Source: JAUIAI01 sp041396585 (GTDB taxonomy: Bacteria > Pseudomonadota > Gammaproteobacteria > Burkholderiales > Burkholderiaceae_E). From it: 64,000 bases of DNA. A model generated the notes under the pieces. It was not told where the DNA came from and searched no databases. It was given only the letters and a program-made list of their open reading frames with translations. Location of the stretch: NCBI GenBank assembly GCA_041396585.1, contig JAWKYG010000018.1, positions 62,001-126,000 on the forward strand. The letters are read 5' to 3'. Of the stretch, positions 18,137 through 28,207 are shown one piece after another. Position 1 is the first letter of the stretch. Every line of letters starts with the position of its first letter. The translations under genes were made by a program, and so were the position numbers.

Positions 18137-18919
18137 TCAGGGAGAAAGCGTCAGCACCACCGGTGCGTGATCGGACGGCTTGTCCCATTTGCGCGGTGCA
18201 CGGTCGATCGCGCATGCGCTCACCCTGGGCAACAGCGATGCATCGACCATGATGTGATCGATACGCAGGCCGGCATTGCGTCGAAAGCCCAGTTGCCGGT
18301 AGTCCCACCAGCTGAAGGTTTTCTCCGGGTGTTCGAAGCGCCGGAATGCGTCATGCAGGCCAAGGGCCTGCAGCTGCTGGAAACGTTCGCGTTCCGGGGT
18401 CGAGCACAAGACCTTCTCACGCCAGGCTTCGGGATCATGGACGTCGCGATCTTCCGGGGCGATGTTGAAATCGCCCAGCAGAATCCGCGGTATGCCGGGG
18501 GCATCAGCGCCGGCCTGCAACCATGGGATCAATGCGTCGAGCCAGGCCAGCTTGTAGCGATACTTCTCGCTATCGACCTCCTGACCGTTGGGAATATAGG
18601 CGCAGACGATTCTCAGCCCCGCACAGGTCGCGCTGATCAGGCGCATCTGTTCATCAGGGAAGGCCGGATTGTTGATGACGATGTCCTTTGGCTCGCCGAT
18701 GGTGTCCGCGCGCGCCAGAATGGCCACGCCGTTATATGTGGGCTGGCCAGCAAAGACCGGGACATAGCCGGCATCACGAAGTTCCTGCGCCGGAAACTTC
18801 GCATCGACGAGCTTGGTTTCCTGAAGACCGAGGATGTCCACGGGATCGTTGGCGAGCCAGTCGAGCACATGACCGAGTCGGACCTTCAGGGAGTTGACAT
18901 TCCAGGTGGCGATTTTCAC
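18137..18919 (-). CDS. xthA: Exodeoxyribonuclease III
   Basis: Base-excision repair AP endonuclease and 3'-exonuclease. The start is taken at a GTG at 18919, giving VKIATWNVNSLKVRLGHVLD, the family N-terminus; the frame runs further upstream without similarity. Catalytic motifs are LGLQETKL, the YxPNGQ-type AYIPNGQEVDSEKYRYKL, LLGDFNIAPED and the C-terminal LRIDHIMVD and KPSDHAPVVLTL. It has 260 residues, typical, and converges on ntrC. A 7-bp tandem array begins 165 bases upstream of its start. Confidence 0.93.
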   Translation of the reverse strand: MKIATWNVNSLKVRLGHVLDWLANDPVDILGLQETKLVDAKFPAQELRDAGYVPVFAGQPTYNGVAILARADTIGEPKDIVINNPAFPDEQMRLISATCAGLRIVCAYIPNGQEVDSEKYRYKLAWLDALIPWLQAGADAPGIPRILLGDFNIAPEDRDVHDPEAWREKVLCSTPERERFQQLQALGLHDAFRRFEHPEKTFSWWDYRQLGFRRNAGLRIDHIMVDASLLPRVSACAIDRAPRKWDKPSDHAPVVLTLSP

Positions 18920-19084
18920 GATGCACGGCAACAAAGGAGGGATCGGGGCCCCGGCCCGGGATCGTGAGACGCTGCCAACGCCTGAGGGCACCGGCGGCTG
19001 CCTCGCCGCACCATCGTGACGGGGTCATGATCGCGCAAGGATAACCGCTTGCGAGTGTTCACCAGTTCCGGAACTGATTTGTCG

Positions 19085-19249
19085 CGAGCCGCGAGCCGCG
19101 AGCCGCGAGCCACGAGCCACGAGCCACGAGCCACGAGCCACGAGCCACGAGCCACGAGCCACGAGCCACGAGCCACGAGCCACGAGCCACGAGCCACGAG
19201 CCACGAGCCGCGTGCCGCGTGCCGCGTGCCGCGTGCCGCGTGCCGCGAG
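19085..19249. repeat. Tandem array of a 7-bp unit, about 23 copies
   Basis: The unit is CGAGCCA, repeated without gaps for about 165 bases. The left edge has three CGAGCCG copies, the middle about 15 identical CGAGCCA copies and the right edge five CGTGCCG copies, so variants are segregated by position, which suggests slippage growth from the middle. It lies between two minus-strand genes, upstream of xthA. Because the unit length is not a multiple of three, every frame reads as a seven-residue repeat (ATSHEPR on the plus strand), but I do not regard any of these as genes. Confidence 0.92.
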
Positions 19250-19286
19250 CGCATTGCTGCGCGCTTTTTTGGGCGAGGCCAGCAAT

Positions 19287-19326
19287 GAGAACGGGCCGCG
19301 CCTTTGCAGGTCACGGCCCGTTCTCT
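19287..19326. terminator. Hairpin between the tandem array and the DUF4124/glutaredoxin gene
   Basis: GAGAACGGGCCG pairs perfectly with CGGCCCGTTCTC across a 16-base loop, a 12-base-pair stem. It lies 14 bases past the stop of the minus-strand gene at 19341, where a terminator is expected. There is no clean T-tract on that strand, so termination strength is uncertain. Confidence 0.5.
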
Positions 19327-19340
19327 GGGTCTGTTGACGC

Positions 19341-20039
19341 TCAGAAGCGCAGCGCGTCAGGGTCTTTTGCCGAGGCGGCGCCGGAGGCCTGCTCCTGAAG
19401 ATACTGGCGCTGTCGTTCGAGCGCGGCGCGCAGCGAAGCGGCCTCGCGTGGTACGGCCTGGCTCTGACCCGGCTCATTCGCGGCCAGCGGCTGCGGCGGA
19501 TTCTGAGCGAAGTCGCCGGGCAGGCGTGATTCCTTCCGGAAGCCGTCTTGTCGAGCAGCGCATCCCACTGTACGGACTGGTAGCCGATCAGCCGGTCGGC
19601 GCCCACCGTGACCACGGGCAGAGCCGGTGCCTTCGGGCAGGCCGAGGGCGTTGAACGCCTCGACATCGCGCCGGCTCTGTACGGTCTTCTCATTGAACGG
19701 GATACCACGCTTGTTCAGGTGCGCACGCGCCTGCGTACACGGCTCGCAGTTCGAGGTCGTGTACAGCAACACCGGATAGCGCCTGGAGAGTTCCCGCAAC
19801 TCGTAGGGCAGGCGGGGATCGGACTTGGCGTCGGTCTTGGCCGCCTTTGCGCCCGGCAGTTTCCAGCCCGCCGGTGAGCGCAGGACTGTCACCGGATGAT
19901 CCGGCAGCCGATCACCATAGGAAACACGGCCGTCGGCCTCGCGCCACTTGAACTGGGCGTGGGCAGTCATCGGCCACGCGATCATCATCGCCGTTGTCAG
20001 GGCCGCCGCGGCGGTGAACCCGAAACATCGCTGTCGCAT
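19341..20039 (-). CDS. Periplasmic DUF4124/glutaredoxin-like protein, frame-disturbed
   Basis: The signal peptide (residues about 1-28) ends AHAQ; a short DUF4124-like stretch, FKWREADGRVSYGDRLPD, follows, then a thioredoxin-fold segment with the redox motif TTSNCEPCTQARAHLNKRGI. The frame between about 19545 and 19625 is wrong: the expected strand-turn LPVVTVGADRLIGYQSV is encoded in another frame, after which the original frame returns (RKESRLPGDFAQNPPQ). Two compensating indels explain this. Likely a periplasmic disulfide-related protein of unknown substrate. Its C-terminus is Gln- and Ala-rich. Confidence 0.72.
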   Translation of the reverse strand: MRQRCFGFTAAAALTTAMMIAWPMTAHAQFKWREADGRVSYGDRLPDHPVTVLRSPAGWKLPGAKAAKTDAKSDPRLPYELRELSRRYPVLLYTTSNCEPCTQARAHLNKRGIPFNEKTVQSRRDVEAFNALGLPEGTGSARGHGGRRPADRLPVRTVGCAARQDGFRKESRLPGDFAQNPPQPLAANEPGQSQAVPREAASLRAALERQRQYLQEQASGAASAKDPDALRF

Positions 20040-20050
20040 TGAGACTCCGG

Positions 20051-22147
<2,097 letters not shown>

Positions 22148-22198
22148 TATTTTGATCGAGCAGGGCGGGAAAGCCCCATTCTCGATCAAACCGGCCCG

Positions 22199-23047
22199 CT
22201 ACGCGGTGTTCTCCGTTGCATCGAGCGTATTTACGAGCAACATCGCGCGCGTCATCGGGCCCACACCGCCGGGAACCGGCGTGATCCGGCCTGCGACCTC
22301 GAGCGCAGAGGCGAAATCGACATCCCCGCAGAGCCTGCCATTCTCGTCACGGTTCATGCCGACGTCGATCACCACCGCCCCGGGCTTGATCATGTCGCCG
22401 GAGATCATTCTGGTCCGGCCGACGGCGGCAACCAGAATATCGGCGCGACGCGTATGTTCGGCCAGATCCCGGGTGCGGCTGTGGCAGATCGTCACAGTGG
22501 CATCTGCGGCCAGCAGCATCATGGCCTGCGGCTTGCCGACGATATTGCTGCGCCCGACCACCACCGCCTGTGCGCCCGCCAGTTCGACACCGGCATGCGA
22601 CAGCATCTTCATCACGCCGAAGGGGGTGCACGGTGCGAAACCGCGCTGACCGGTCATCAGGGCGCCGGCGTTGGCGACATGGAAGCCGTCGACATCCTTG
22701 TGCGGGGCGATCGTCTCGATCACGCGGCGCTCACTGATCTGGGGCGGTAGTGGCAGCTGAACCAGAATGCCGTGAATGTGCGTGGCGTCATTCAGCCGCC
22801 GCACCTCATCGAGCAACACGCGCTCTTCGGTGTCTGCCGGGAGATGGATCAGCTCGGAGTGGATGCCGGCCTGCTCGCAATCCTTGATTTTGTGCCGCAC
22901 ATAGACCGCCGAGGCCGGTGAATCGCCCACGAGCACCACGGCCAGCCCGGGCTTGCGGCCCGCGGCGGTCAGCGCCGACGCCCGTTGGGCACATGTTTCA
23001 CGAATCGATGCGGCCAATGCCGCACCATCGATAATCTGCGCGCTCAC
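22199..23047 (-). CDS. folD: Methylenetetrahydrofolate dehydrogenase/cyclohydrolase
   Basis: Bifunctional enzyme interconverting one-carbon forms of tetrahydrofolate. Conserved segments are VGDSPASAVYVRHKIKDCEQ with the catalytic lysine, LVQLPLPPQ, HKDVDGFHVANAG and the NADP-binding VVGRSNIVGKPQAMML; it ends PVPGGVGPMTRAMLL. It starts with GTG at 23047 and has 282 residues, typical. It is divergent from the tRNA operon that follows, and precedes prlC. Confidence 0.95.
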   Translation of the reverse strand: MSAQIIDGAALAASIRETCAQRASALTAAGRKPGLAVVLVGDSPASAVYVRHKIKDCEQAGIHSELIHLPADTEERVLLDEVRRLNDATHIHGILVQLPLPPQISERRVIETIAPHKDVDGFHVANAGALMTGQRGFAPCTPFGVMKMLSHAGVELAGAQAVVVGRSNIVGKPQAMMLLAADATVTICHSRTRDLAEHTRRADILVAAVGRTRMISGDMIKPGAVVIDVGMNRDENGRLCGDVDFASALEVAGRITPVPGGVGPMTRAMLLVNTLDATENTA

Positions 23048-23076
23048 GCTTATCCTCCGATCGAACAGCGGCCAAC

Positions 23077-23105
23077 TTTACACCAACAAAAGTCGTGTCT
23101 ATAAT
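23077..23105 (+). promoter_or_regulatory. Sigma-70 promoter of the tRNA pair
   Basis: TTTACA at 23077-23082 and TATAAT at 23100-23105, separated by exactly 17 bases. Transcription would begin near 23112, about eight bases before the tRNA-Ala sequence. This is the clearest sigma-70 promoter in the window. Confidence 0.75.
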
Positions 23106-23119
23106 GATGAGGCTTCGTT

Positions 23120-23197
23120 GGGGGTATAGCTCAACTGGGAGAGCGCTTGCATGGCATGCAAAGGTCCCAGCGGTTTCGATCCCACTTACCTCCACCA
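23120..23197 (+). tRNA. tRNA-Ala (anticodon GGC), irregular
   Basis: The acceptor stem pairs GGGGGTA with TACCTCC, including the G3-U70 pair that marks alanine tRNA, and CCA is encoded at 23195-23197. The anticodon loop is CTTGCATGGCATGCAA with GGC. Compared with the normal Burkholderiales gene, the segment between anticodon and T arm is disturbed: one G is missing after GCAA, extra C and T appear in AGGTCCCAGCGGTTTCG, and the T stem has a C-A mismatch. A working tRNA would need these corrected. Confidence 0.78.
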
Positions 23198-23209
23198 AGA
23201 GTCTCATCT

Positions 23210-23286
23210 GTCCCGTTCGTCTAGAGGCCTAGGACACTACCCTTTCACGGTAGGTACAGGGGTTCGAATCCCCTACGGGGACGCCA
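23210..23286 (+). tRNA. tRNA-Glu (anticodon TTC), extra base in acceptor stem
   Basis: GTCCCGT begins the acceptor stem; the D arm TCGTCTAGAGGCCTAGGAC, anticodon arm CTACCCTTTCACGGTAG (TTC) and T arm CAGGGGTTCGAATCCCCT are canonical and CCA is encoded. The 3' strand reads ACGGGGAC where ACGGGAC is needed, a single extra G in a homopolymer. It follows tRNA-Ala at 12 bases and shares its promoter. Confidence 0.85.
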
Positions 23287-23423
23287 TTTCCATCCGCCGT
23301 TCAAGCTGACGGCGCATATTGGTTCCGAATGGCAGGCGCAACGCCTTGCTCATTCCTCTGACTGAGCCTGTTGGGCGCGAAATGAGTCATCCGCCTGCGC
23401 ACATCCCAGGCTGGAGGGCGCAA

Positions 23424-23641
23424 ATGTCTGAGCGATTGATCAAGACCGGGCTGATCGGCACGGCAATCTCCTTCTCTGCTGCTTCACGCCGGTCCTGGTG
23501 ATCGTGCTTGGCGCTCTCGGCTTGTCGGCATTGTCCGGCTGGATCGATGACATCGTCCTACCCGCGATCGGGATTTTTGTATTGATTCTGGCGTCTGGCC
23601 TGACCTCGAAGTGGCGCGCACGCAGGACGGCAGATGCCTGA
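23424..23641 (+). CDS. merF: MerF-like mercury transport protein, frameshifted
   Basis: MerF is a small two-helix inner-membrane protein that passes Hg(II) through vicinal cysteines. The start is ATG 23424 (MSERLIKTGLIGTAISF). After about 23474 the frame is lost by one missing base; in the restored frame it continues LCCFTPVLVIVLGALGLSAL, which holds the CC pair in helix 1, then a second helix and a basic tail, RRTADA, ending at the TGA at 23639-23641. Length would be 72 residues, typical of MerF. It overlaps the next gene start by eight bases. No merR, merA or mer operator is visible nearby. Confidence 0.7.
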
Positions 23642-23870
23642 CAGCATCGTGGTGCTTCCAGTCGGCGCTGACCTGCCCGCACTGCGGGTACGAATCCCTG
23701 GAAACGATGCCAGAAGACGCGTGTCTGTTCTTTCACGAATGCGCTGGCTGCGGTCTGGTGCTGAGCCCGCTGCAAGGGGATTGTTGCGTGTTCTGCTCCT
23801 ACGCGACCGTCCCTTGCCCACCCATTCAGCTTGCGCGCGCACACGTGGCGACACGCGCGGCTGCTGCTGA
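23634..23870 (+). CDS. GDCCVxC domain protein, two compensating frameshifts
   Basis: The start MPDSIVV and the end RGCC with TGA at 23868-23870 are in one frame, while the middle is in another. Restoring one extra C near 23652 and a second shift near 23845 gives a protein of about 78 residues with a zinc-ribbon-like LTCPHCGYESLETMPEDACL, then ECAGCGLVL and the signature GDCCVFCSYATVPCPPIQ. Such Cys-rich proteins, some of them selenoproteins, sit beside mercury-resistance genes; here the third motif residue is a TGC cysteine. It overlaps merF. Function is probably metal handling, not established. Confidence 0.68.
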   Translation: MPDSIVVLPVGADLPALRVRIPGNDARRRVSVLSRMRWLRSGAEPAARGLLRVLLLRDRPLPTHSACARTRGDTRGCC

Positions 23871-24018
23871 GCCCGAGGCATGGCATAGCCACTTGGGGCT
23901 GGCTGAGCGTCGCGCCCCGGTTCGCCGGGATTGTCATCGGCGATTTCAACGGGCTGCTGGCGCGATCTTTGCGCGCGGGGCGATCTTCCCCTCATTCATT
24001 TTCGGAACATGCGCAACC

Positions 24019-25227
24019 ATGGCGGCAACCCCGATGAACCCGGGCCTTGATCGCTGGTCGCTGGTGGCTGGTCTGGCACTGGGCACCGTGGTCAGCAACG
24101 GATTTGCGCGCTTCGCGTACGGGCTCGTCCTGCCGGCGATGCGCGCCGATCTGCAATGGACTTACACCCAGGCCGGCTGGATCAACACCGCCAATGCGAT
24201 CGGCTATCTGCTGGGCGGCGCTGCTCGCCCTGGCGCTGATCCGGCATTGGGCGCCGAGCGTTTGTTCGTGGCGAGGCATGCTGGTCTGACCCTCTCCCTG
24301 CTGGCCAGCGGGCTGACGTGACATCGCCTGGCTGTCGGTCTGGCGGATCTGCGCCGGCATGGGTGGGGCCCCTGTGTTCGTGGCTGCGGGTGCGCTGGCG
24401 GCCAGGCTCTGGCGCGGCGATCCGGCCCGAAATGCGCTGGCGATCGCGCCGTTCTGGCGGGCGGTGGCGGCCTGGGCATGCTCGTATCGGGTCTGCTCGT
24501 GCCGTCTATCCTCGAGGCGGGTTCGATCCGCTCCTGGCCGCTCACCTGGCTCGTGATGGCCGGTGCGTCAGAATCGTTGTGGCCGGTGGTATGCACCATG
24601 CGTGCGATGCCGCCGCCCGCTGCGCCGGCCCCCGGCGCGCCCGGCGCGAACACCGCAGGGCAGGCGACGCTGCTTGGTGCCTGGCCCGCGCTGGCCAGCT
24701 ATGCGATGTTTGCCATTGGCTACCTGGCTTACCTGACCTTTCTGGTCGCCTGGATGCGCGAGCAGGGCGTTGGGTCGCTGATGATTGCCCTGGCCTGGGC
24801 CTTGCTGAGTCTGCTGGTCATCGCTTCGCCCTTCGTCTGGCGTGGATTGCTGTCGCGGGCACGTGCGGGGGGTGCGATTGCGGCAGCCAATGCGGTCACC
24901 GCGGTGGCGGTCGCGTTGCCGCTCTGGTGGCCCGGAATCGGCGGCATGCTGGCTTCGGCCATGATCTTCGGGCTGGCATTCTTCGTCGTCCCGACTGCGG
25001 CGACGACATTTTGCCGGCGCTATTTCGATGAGTCTCAGTGGCCCGGTGCGATGGCGGTGTTCACCCTGGTGTTCGCCGCCGGGCAGGTGCTGGGGCCAGT
25101 AGCCGCCGGGATGATCGCGGATCACGGGGGCGACCTTGGCGGCGCGTTGGCCGGGGCCTCCGGCGTGCTGTTTGCGGGCGCGGTGATCGCGCTCTGGCAG
25201 CGACCGGCCATCGCGTCTCGGGCCTGA
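24019..25227 (+). pseudogene. YbfB/YjiJ-type MFS transporter, several frameshifts
   Basis: Reading through different frames rebuilds one MFS transporter of about 400 residues: MAATPMNPGLDRWSLVAGLA (start ATG 24019), GFARFAYGLVLPAMRADLQW, then ALLALALIRHWAPS in a second frame, AGMGGAPVFVAAGALAARLW in a third, and a long intact C-terminal half from about 24478 (MLVSGLLVPSILEAGS) to EASRA-like IASRA at 25227. At least four indels fall between 24,215 and 24,480. The substrate of this family is not known to me. It is either a decayed gene or a badly sequenced stretch; the intact 3' half favours the latter. Confidence 0.65.
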
Positions 25228-25515
25228 GTCGCCACGCTGGAGCACGATGCAACCACGTTGACATTAGAGCTTGCTCCGCGTCCGTGCACGCACCCCATGA
25301 TGGTGCATTTCCGCCCATCATCCGTCGACCTACACACTATTTGGGTCGCTGTTCGGCTCGATCGGCCGATCCGGGTATGCGACCGTTTATCCGTCTACTG
25401 TCCAGTGCACAGAGTTGGTGCCGATATCTCTTGTTCAAGGCCACCTGGTATCCGGGCTTGTTGCTATCGCCGGCGCGGGCTGGCAAATCGATGCGGCGAA
25501 TTGGACGGAGAACTG

Positions 25516-27075
25516 ATGAGAAAGAACCTGCCAGTCACCCTGAATCAACAGGAATTCACGGATGGGTTGACATTGATGTCCACGACTGACCCCGACAGTC
25601 GGATCACCTATGCCAACCCGGCATTTATCGAGATTTCGGGTTTCGAGCACGACGAACTGATCGGCCAGCCGCACAACATGGTTCGCCATCCGGATATGCC
25701 CCCGGCGGCATTTGCCGATCTATGGAAAACGGTCGCTTCAGGCGCAAGCTGGACGGGGCTGGTCAAGAATCGCTGCAAGAATGGTGATTTTTACTGGGTA
25801 CGCGCGAACGTGACCCCGGTGCGTCGCGAGGGTCGCCTGCTGGGCTATATGTCGGTACGGACCAAACCGTCGGAAGCCGAAGTCGCGGAAGCCGAGCGGG
25901 TCTACCGGGAGATGCGCGAAGGCAGCGGCAGTTGGGCGCTCTACCACGGGATGCTGTTCAAGAAAGGGCTGCTGCATTTGCATACGCGGCTGAAGTTCCT
26001 GCGCTTGCGGACACGGTTGACGCTGCTCACGCTGGCCGGCGTGGCGCCGGCGGTGGCTGCCGTGAGCATGATGGCGGGCGATCTGAATCAGGTGTTGATT
26101 GGCGGCGGTTTGTGCCTGGCGGGCGCGACCATCACACTGGCGGGCTTAATCCGCCAGGTGGCCACCCCGGTAGATATCGCGCTACTCAAGATTCGGCGGG
26201 TGGCCAGCGGTGAAGCGGCGCAGTCCGAAGTCATCGACCGCGGCGACGAGCTCGGTGAGTTGCTCCGCGGGATCCAGCAGGCCGGTTTCAATGTAAACAG
26301 CCTGGTGAACGATGTCGGCGCCCAAGTGAGCAGTCTGCGTGCAGCGACGCACGAGGTCGCCGCCGGCAGCGGTTCACTTGCCGAGCGAACCGAGCGCACA
26401 GCCGCCAATCTGGAGGAGACTGCCTCGGCGATGGAGCAGTTCGGGGCGACGATCGCAGCCAGCGCGGATGCCTCGGACCAGGCCGAGCATCTGGCTGCGC
26501 AAGCGGCCGAGGTGGCCCGGGTCGGTGGCGCGACGATCGACTCGGTGATTGCGCAGATGCAGAAGATCACTGACTCGAGCCAGCGCATCGCAGACATCAT
26601 CTCGGTGATCAACGGCATTGCCTTCCAGACCAACATCCTGGCCCTCAATGCCGCGGTCGAGGCGGCTCGCGCCGGCGAGCAGGGGCGCGGTTTCGCCGTA
26701 GTTGCCACAGAGGTGCGCTCGCTGGCCCAACGAAGCGCGTCGGCTGCGAAAGAGATCAAGAGCCTGATCGACTCCTCGGTCGAAGCTGTGCGTGACGGTG
26801 CTGCGCTCGTGGACGAGGCGGGCGGCACGATCAGCAATGTGATTGGCGCGGTCGAAGGTGTCAGCGGCCTGGTGCGCGACATTTCGCTGGCCGCCTGCGA
26901 GCAGCGGTCGACGATCTCGCAGGTCAATTCGGCGGTGTCGGATCTTGATTCGATGACCCAGCAGAACGCGGCGCTGGTCGAGGAGTCCAATGCGGCGGTC
27001 ATCCACCTGAGCCAGCTCGGTGACTTCATCGCTGAGGGAGTTGCCGCCTACCGATCTGCCGGGGCAATGAAGTAG
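25516..27075 (+). CDS. PAS-containing methyl-accepting chemotaxis protein (Aer-like)
   Basis: Signal transducer for energy taxis or aerotaxis. The start ATG 25516 gives MRKNLPVTLNQQEFTDGL. A PAS domain occupies about residues 20-115 (TDPDSRITYANPAFIEISGF, MVRHPDMPPAAFADLW), two adjacent hydrophobic segments about 160-215 anchor it in the membrane with almost no periplasmic loop, then HAMP-like and signalling domains follow, with the conserved hairpin around INGIAFQTNILALNAAVEAA. The PAS motifs match Aer, which binds FAD, but the cofactor cannot be confirmed. 519 residues, intact. No che genes are nearby. Confidence 0.9.
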   Translation: MRKNLPVTLNQQEFTDGLTLMSTTDPDSRITYANPAFIEISGFEHDELIGQPHNMVRHPDMPPAAFADLWKTVASGASWTGLVKNRCKNGDFYWVRANVTPVRREGRLLGYMSVRTKPSEAEVAEAERVYREMREGSGSWALYHGMLFKKGLLHLHTRLKFLRLRTRLTLLTLAGVAPAVAAVSMMAGDLNQVLIGGGLCLAGATITLAGLIRQVATPVDIALLKIRRVASGEAAQSEVIDRGDELGELLRGIQQAGFNVNSLVNDVGAQVSSLRAATHEVAAGSGSLAERTERTAANLEETASAMEQFGATIAASADASDQAEHLAAQAAEVARVGGATIDSVIAQMQKITDSSQRIADIISVINGIAFQTNILALNAAVEAARAGEQGRGFAVVATEVRSLAQRSASAAKEIKSLIDSSVEAVRDGAALVDEAGGTISNVIGAVEGVSGLVRDISLAACEQRSTISQVNSAVSDLDSMTQQNAALVEESNAAVIHLSQLGDFIAEGVAAYRSAGAMK

Positions 27076-27229
27076 ATCGACATGCTCGGGGATCTGGGCC
27101 GGGTGTCAACCCGGCTTCGCCGTTTCGGGCGCGCATGTCATCATGCGCGGCGAAATTCACGGGATTGCGTTTGCCAGGCGGTGGTCCATGCCGCGGCGGC
27201 GCGACACTCACGGTTGCGGAGGATTCGGG

Positions 27230-27439
27230 ATGGATGTTTTGGCCGAAGTGGCAGGTTCGGTCTGGAAGATCGAGGCACAGCCGGGGCAGGCGCTGCAAGC
27301 GGGCGACGTGGTCATGATCATCGAGTCAATGAAAATGGAGATCCCGGTCGAAGCCGCGCGGGCTGGTTCGCTGGTTGAGATGATCGTCAACGAGGGTGAC
27401 CAGATCGCCGAGGGCGATCTTCTGTTTCGCCTGGCCTGA
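27230..27439 (+). CDS. Stand-alone biotin/lipoyl attachment protein (BCCP-like)
   Basis: A 69-residue single-domain carrier starting at ATG 27230 (MDVLAEVAGSVWKIEAQPGQ). The biotinylation motif is IIESMKMEIPV with the target lysine between two methionines, which indicates biotin rather than lipoate. There is no carboxylase or carboxyltransferase gene in the window, so the partner enzyme must be encoded elsewhere or the protein acts alone. Malonyl-CoA decarboxylase is encoded 1.3 kb downstream, which hints at acyl-CoA carboxyl chemistry. It is convergent with the LuxR regulator. Confidence 0.85.
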   Translation: MDVLAEVAGSVWKIEAQPGQALQAGDVVMIIESMKMEIPVEAARAGSLVEMIVNEGDQIAEGDLLFRLA

Positions 27440-27457
27440 TCGACCCCTGCCGTTGCT

Positions 27458-28207
27458 TCAAGCGGCCTCGCCGGCTTCGCCACGCTCGCGGCGTGGCAGG
27501 CGCAGACCCATCCGCGACGCGGCGATGACGGCCTGCGTGCGATTGCGCACGCCCAGCGCGCGCAGCACATTGCTGACATGAACCTTGACAGTGCCCTCGG
27601 CGAGTTGCAGGCGGCGGCAGATCAGTTTGTTGGGCATGCCGTCCAGGATCAGTCCCAGGACCTCGGTCTGTCGCTCGGTGAGATTGAGCTCGCCGGGTTG
27701 GGGCGCCAACGCAGGGCGCATCCCATAGCGGTCATAGACATCATGACGTGGTTGGGCGAGCGAACGGCGCGGCAGGTAGGTCTGGCCCGCCAGGATCTGT
27801 CTGATGGCCTCGCCGATCATGTCCTGGTAATAGGTCTTCGGAATGAAGCCCACCGCACCGGCGCTGATGCAGCGCAGGGCGAGCCCGGGATCGTCATCAC
27901 CGGTGAAGACCACCACCGGCAGATCGGGCCGCTGTTCGCGAATCCAGGTGAGTACACCAAGACCGTGTTGGTCATCGAGGTGCAGGTCAGTGATTGCCAG
28001 CCGCAAGCCGCGCGCCTCGGCCAGCGCCCGACCGAGTTGCTGCCGGTCGATGGCCAGTTCGGTGCGTGCACCAGGGAGGACTTTGGCGAGCACGCTGTGC
28101 AAGGATTCACGCACCAGCGGTTGTTGGTCAACGATCAGAAAGCTGCCGCCAGCCTGATGGGCAACGGTCATCTCGGGAATTTTGGGCATCACGTGCAGGC
28201 CATGCAT
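27458..28207 (-). CDS. LuxR-family response regulator, atypical acidic pocket
   Basis: Receiver domain (about 20-140) followed by a LuxR-type helix-turn-helix (LNLTERQTEVLGLILDGMPN, EGTVKVHVSNVLRALGVRNR). The phospho-acceptor aspartate is present in LRLAITDLHLDDQHG and the lysine in VGFIPKTYYQD, but the usual acidic pair at the end of strand 1 reads VDQQP, one acidic residue instead of two. The start is set at ATG 28207 because ggaga lies eight bases before it; a longer form from 28246 is possible. 249 residues. No sensor kinase gene is adjacent, so the input is unknown. Confidence 0.85.
   Translation of the reverse strand: MHGLHVMPKIPEMTVAHQAGGSFLIVDQQPLVRESLHSVLAKVLPGARTELAIDRQQLGRALAEARGLRLAITDLHLDDQHGLGVLTWIREQRPDLPVVVFTGDDDPGLALRCISAGAVGFIPKTYYQDMIGEAIRQILAGQTYLPRRSLAQPRHDVYDRYGMRPALAPQPGELNLTERQTEVLGLILDGMPNKLICRRLQLAEGTVKVHVSNVLRALGVRNRTQAVIAASRMGLRLPRRERGEAGEAA

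Noticed and set aside
19085..19249. CRISPR array
   Set aside because: The unit is 7 bp with no spacers; the 8- and 9-bp arrays fail for the same reason, and no cas gene is present.
19049..19288. Small repeat protein with seven-residue repeats (ATSHEPR)
   Set aside because: It is only the translation of the 7-bp array; all frames look alike and no ribosome-binding site precedes it.
23287..23423. mer operator/promoter ahead of merF
   Set aside because: No MerR-type dyad with long spacer and no -35/-10 pair could be seen.
23120..23424. Integrated element at the tRNA genes
   Set aside because: No integrase, no second partial tRNA copy and no direct repeats were found in the window.
23634..23870. 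Selenocysteine in the GDCCVxC protein
   Set aside because: The third residue of the motif is encoded TGC in the restored frame; no in-frame TGA falls there.
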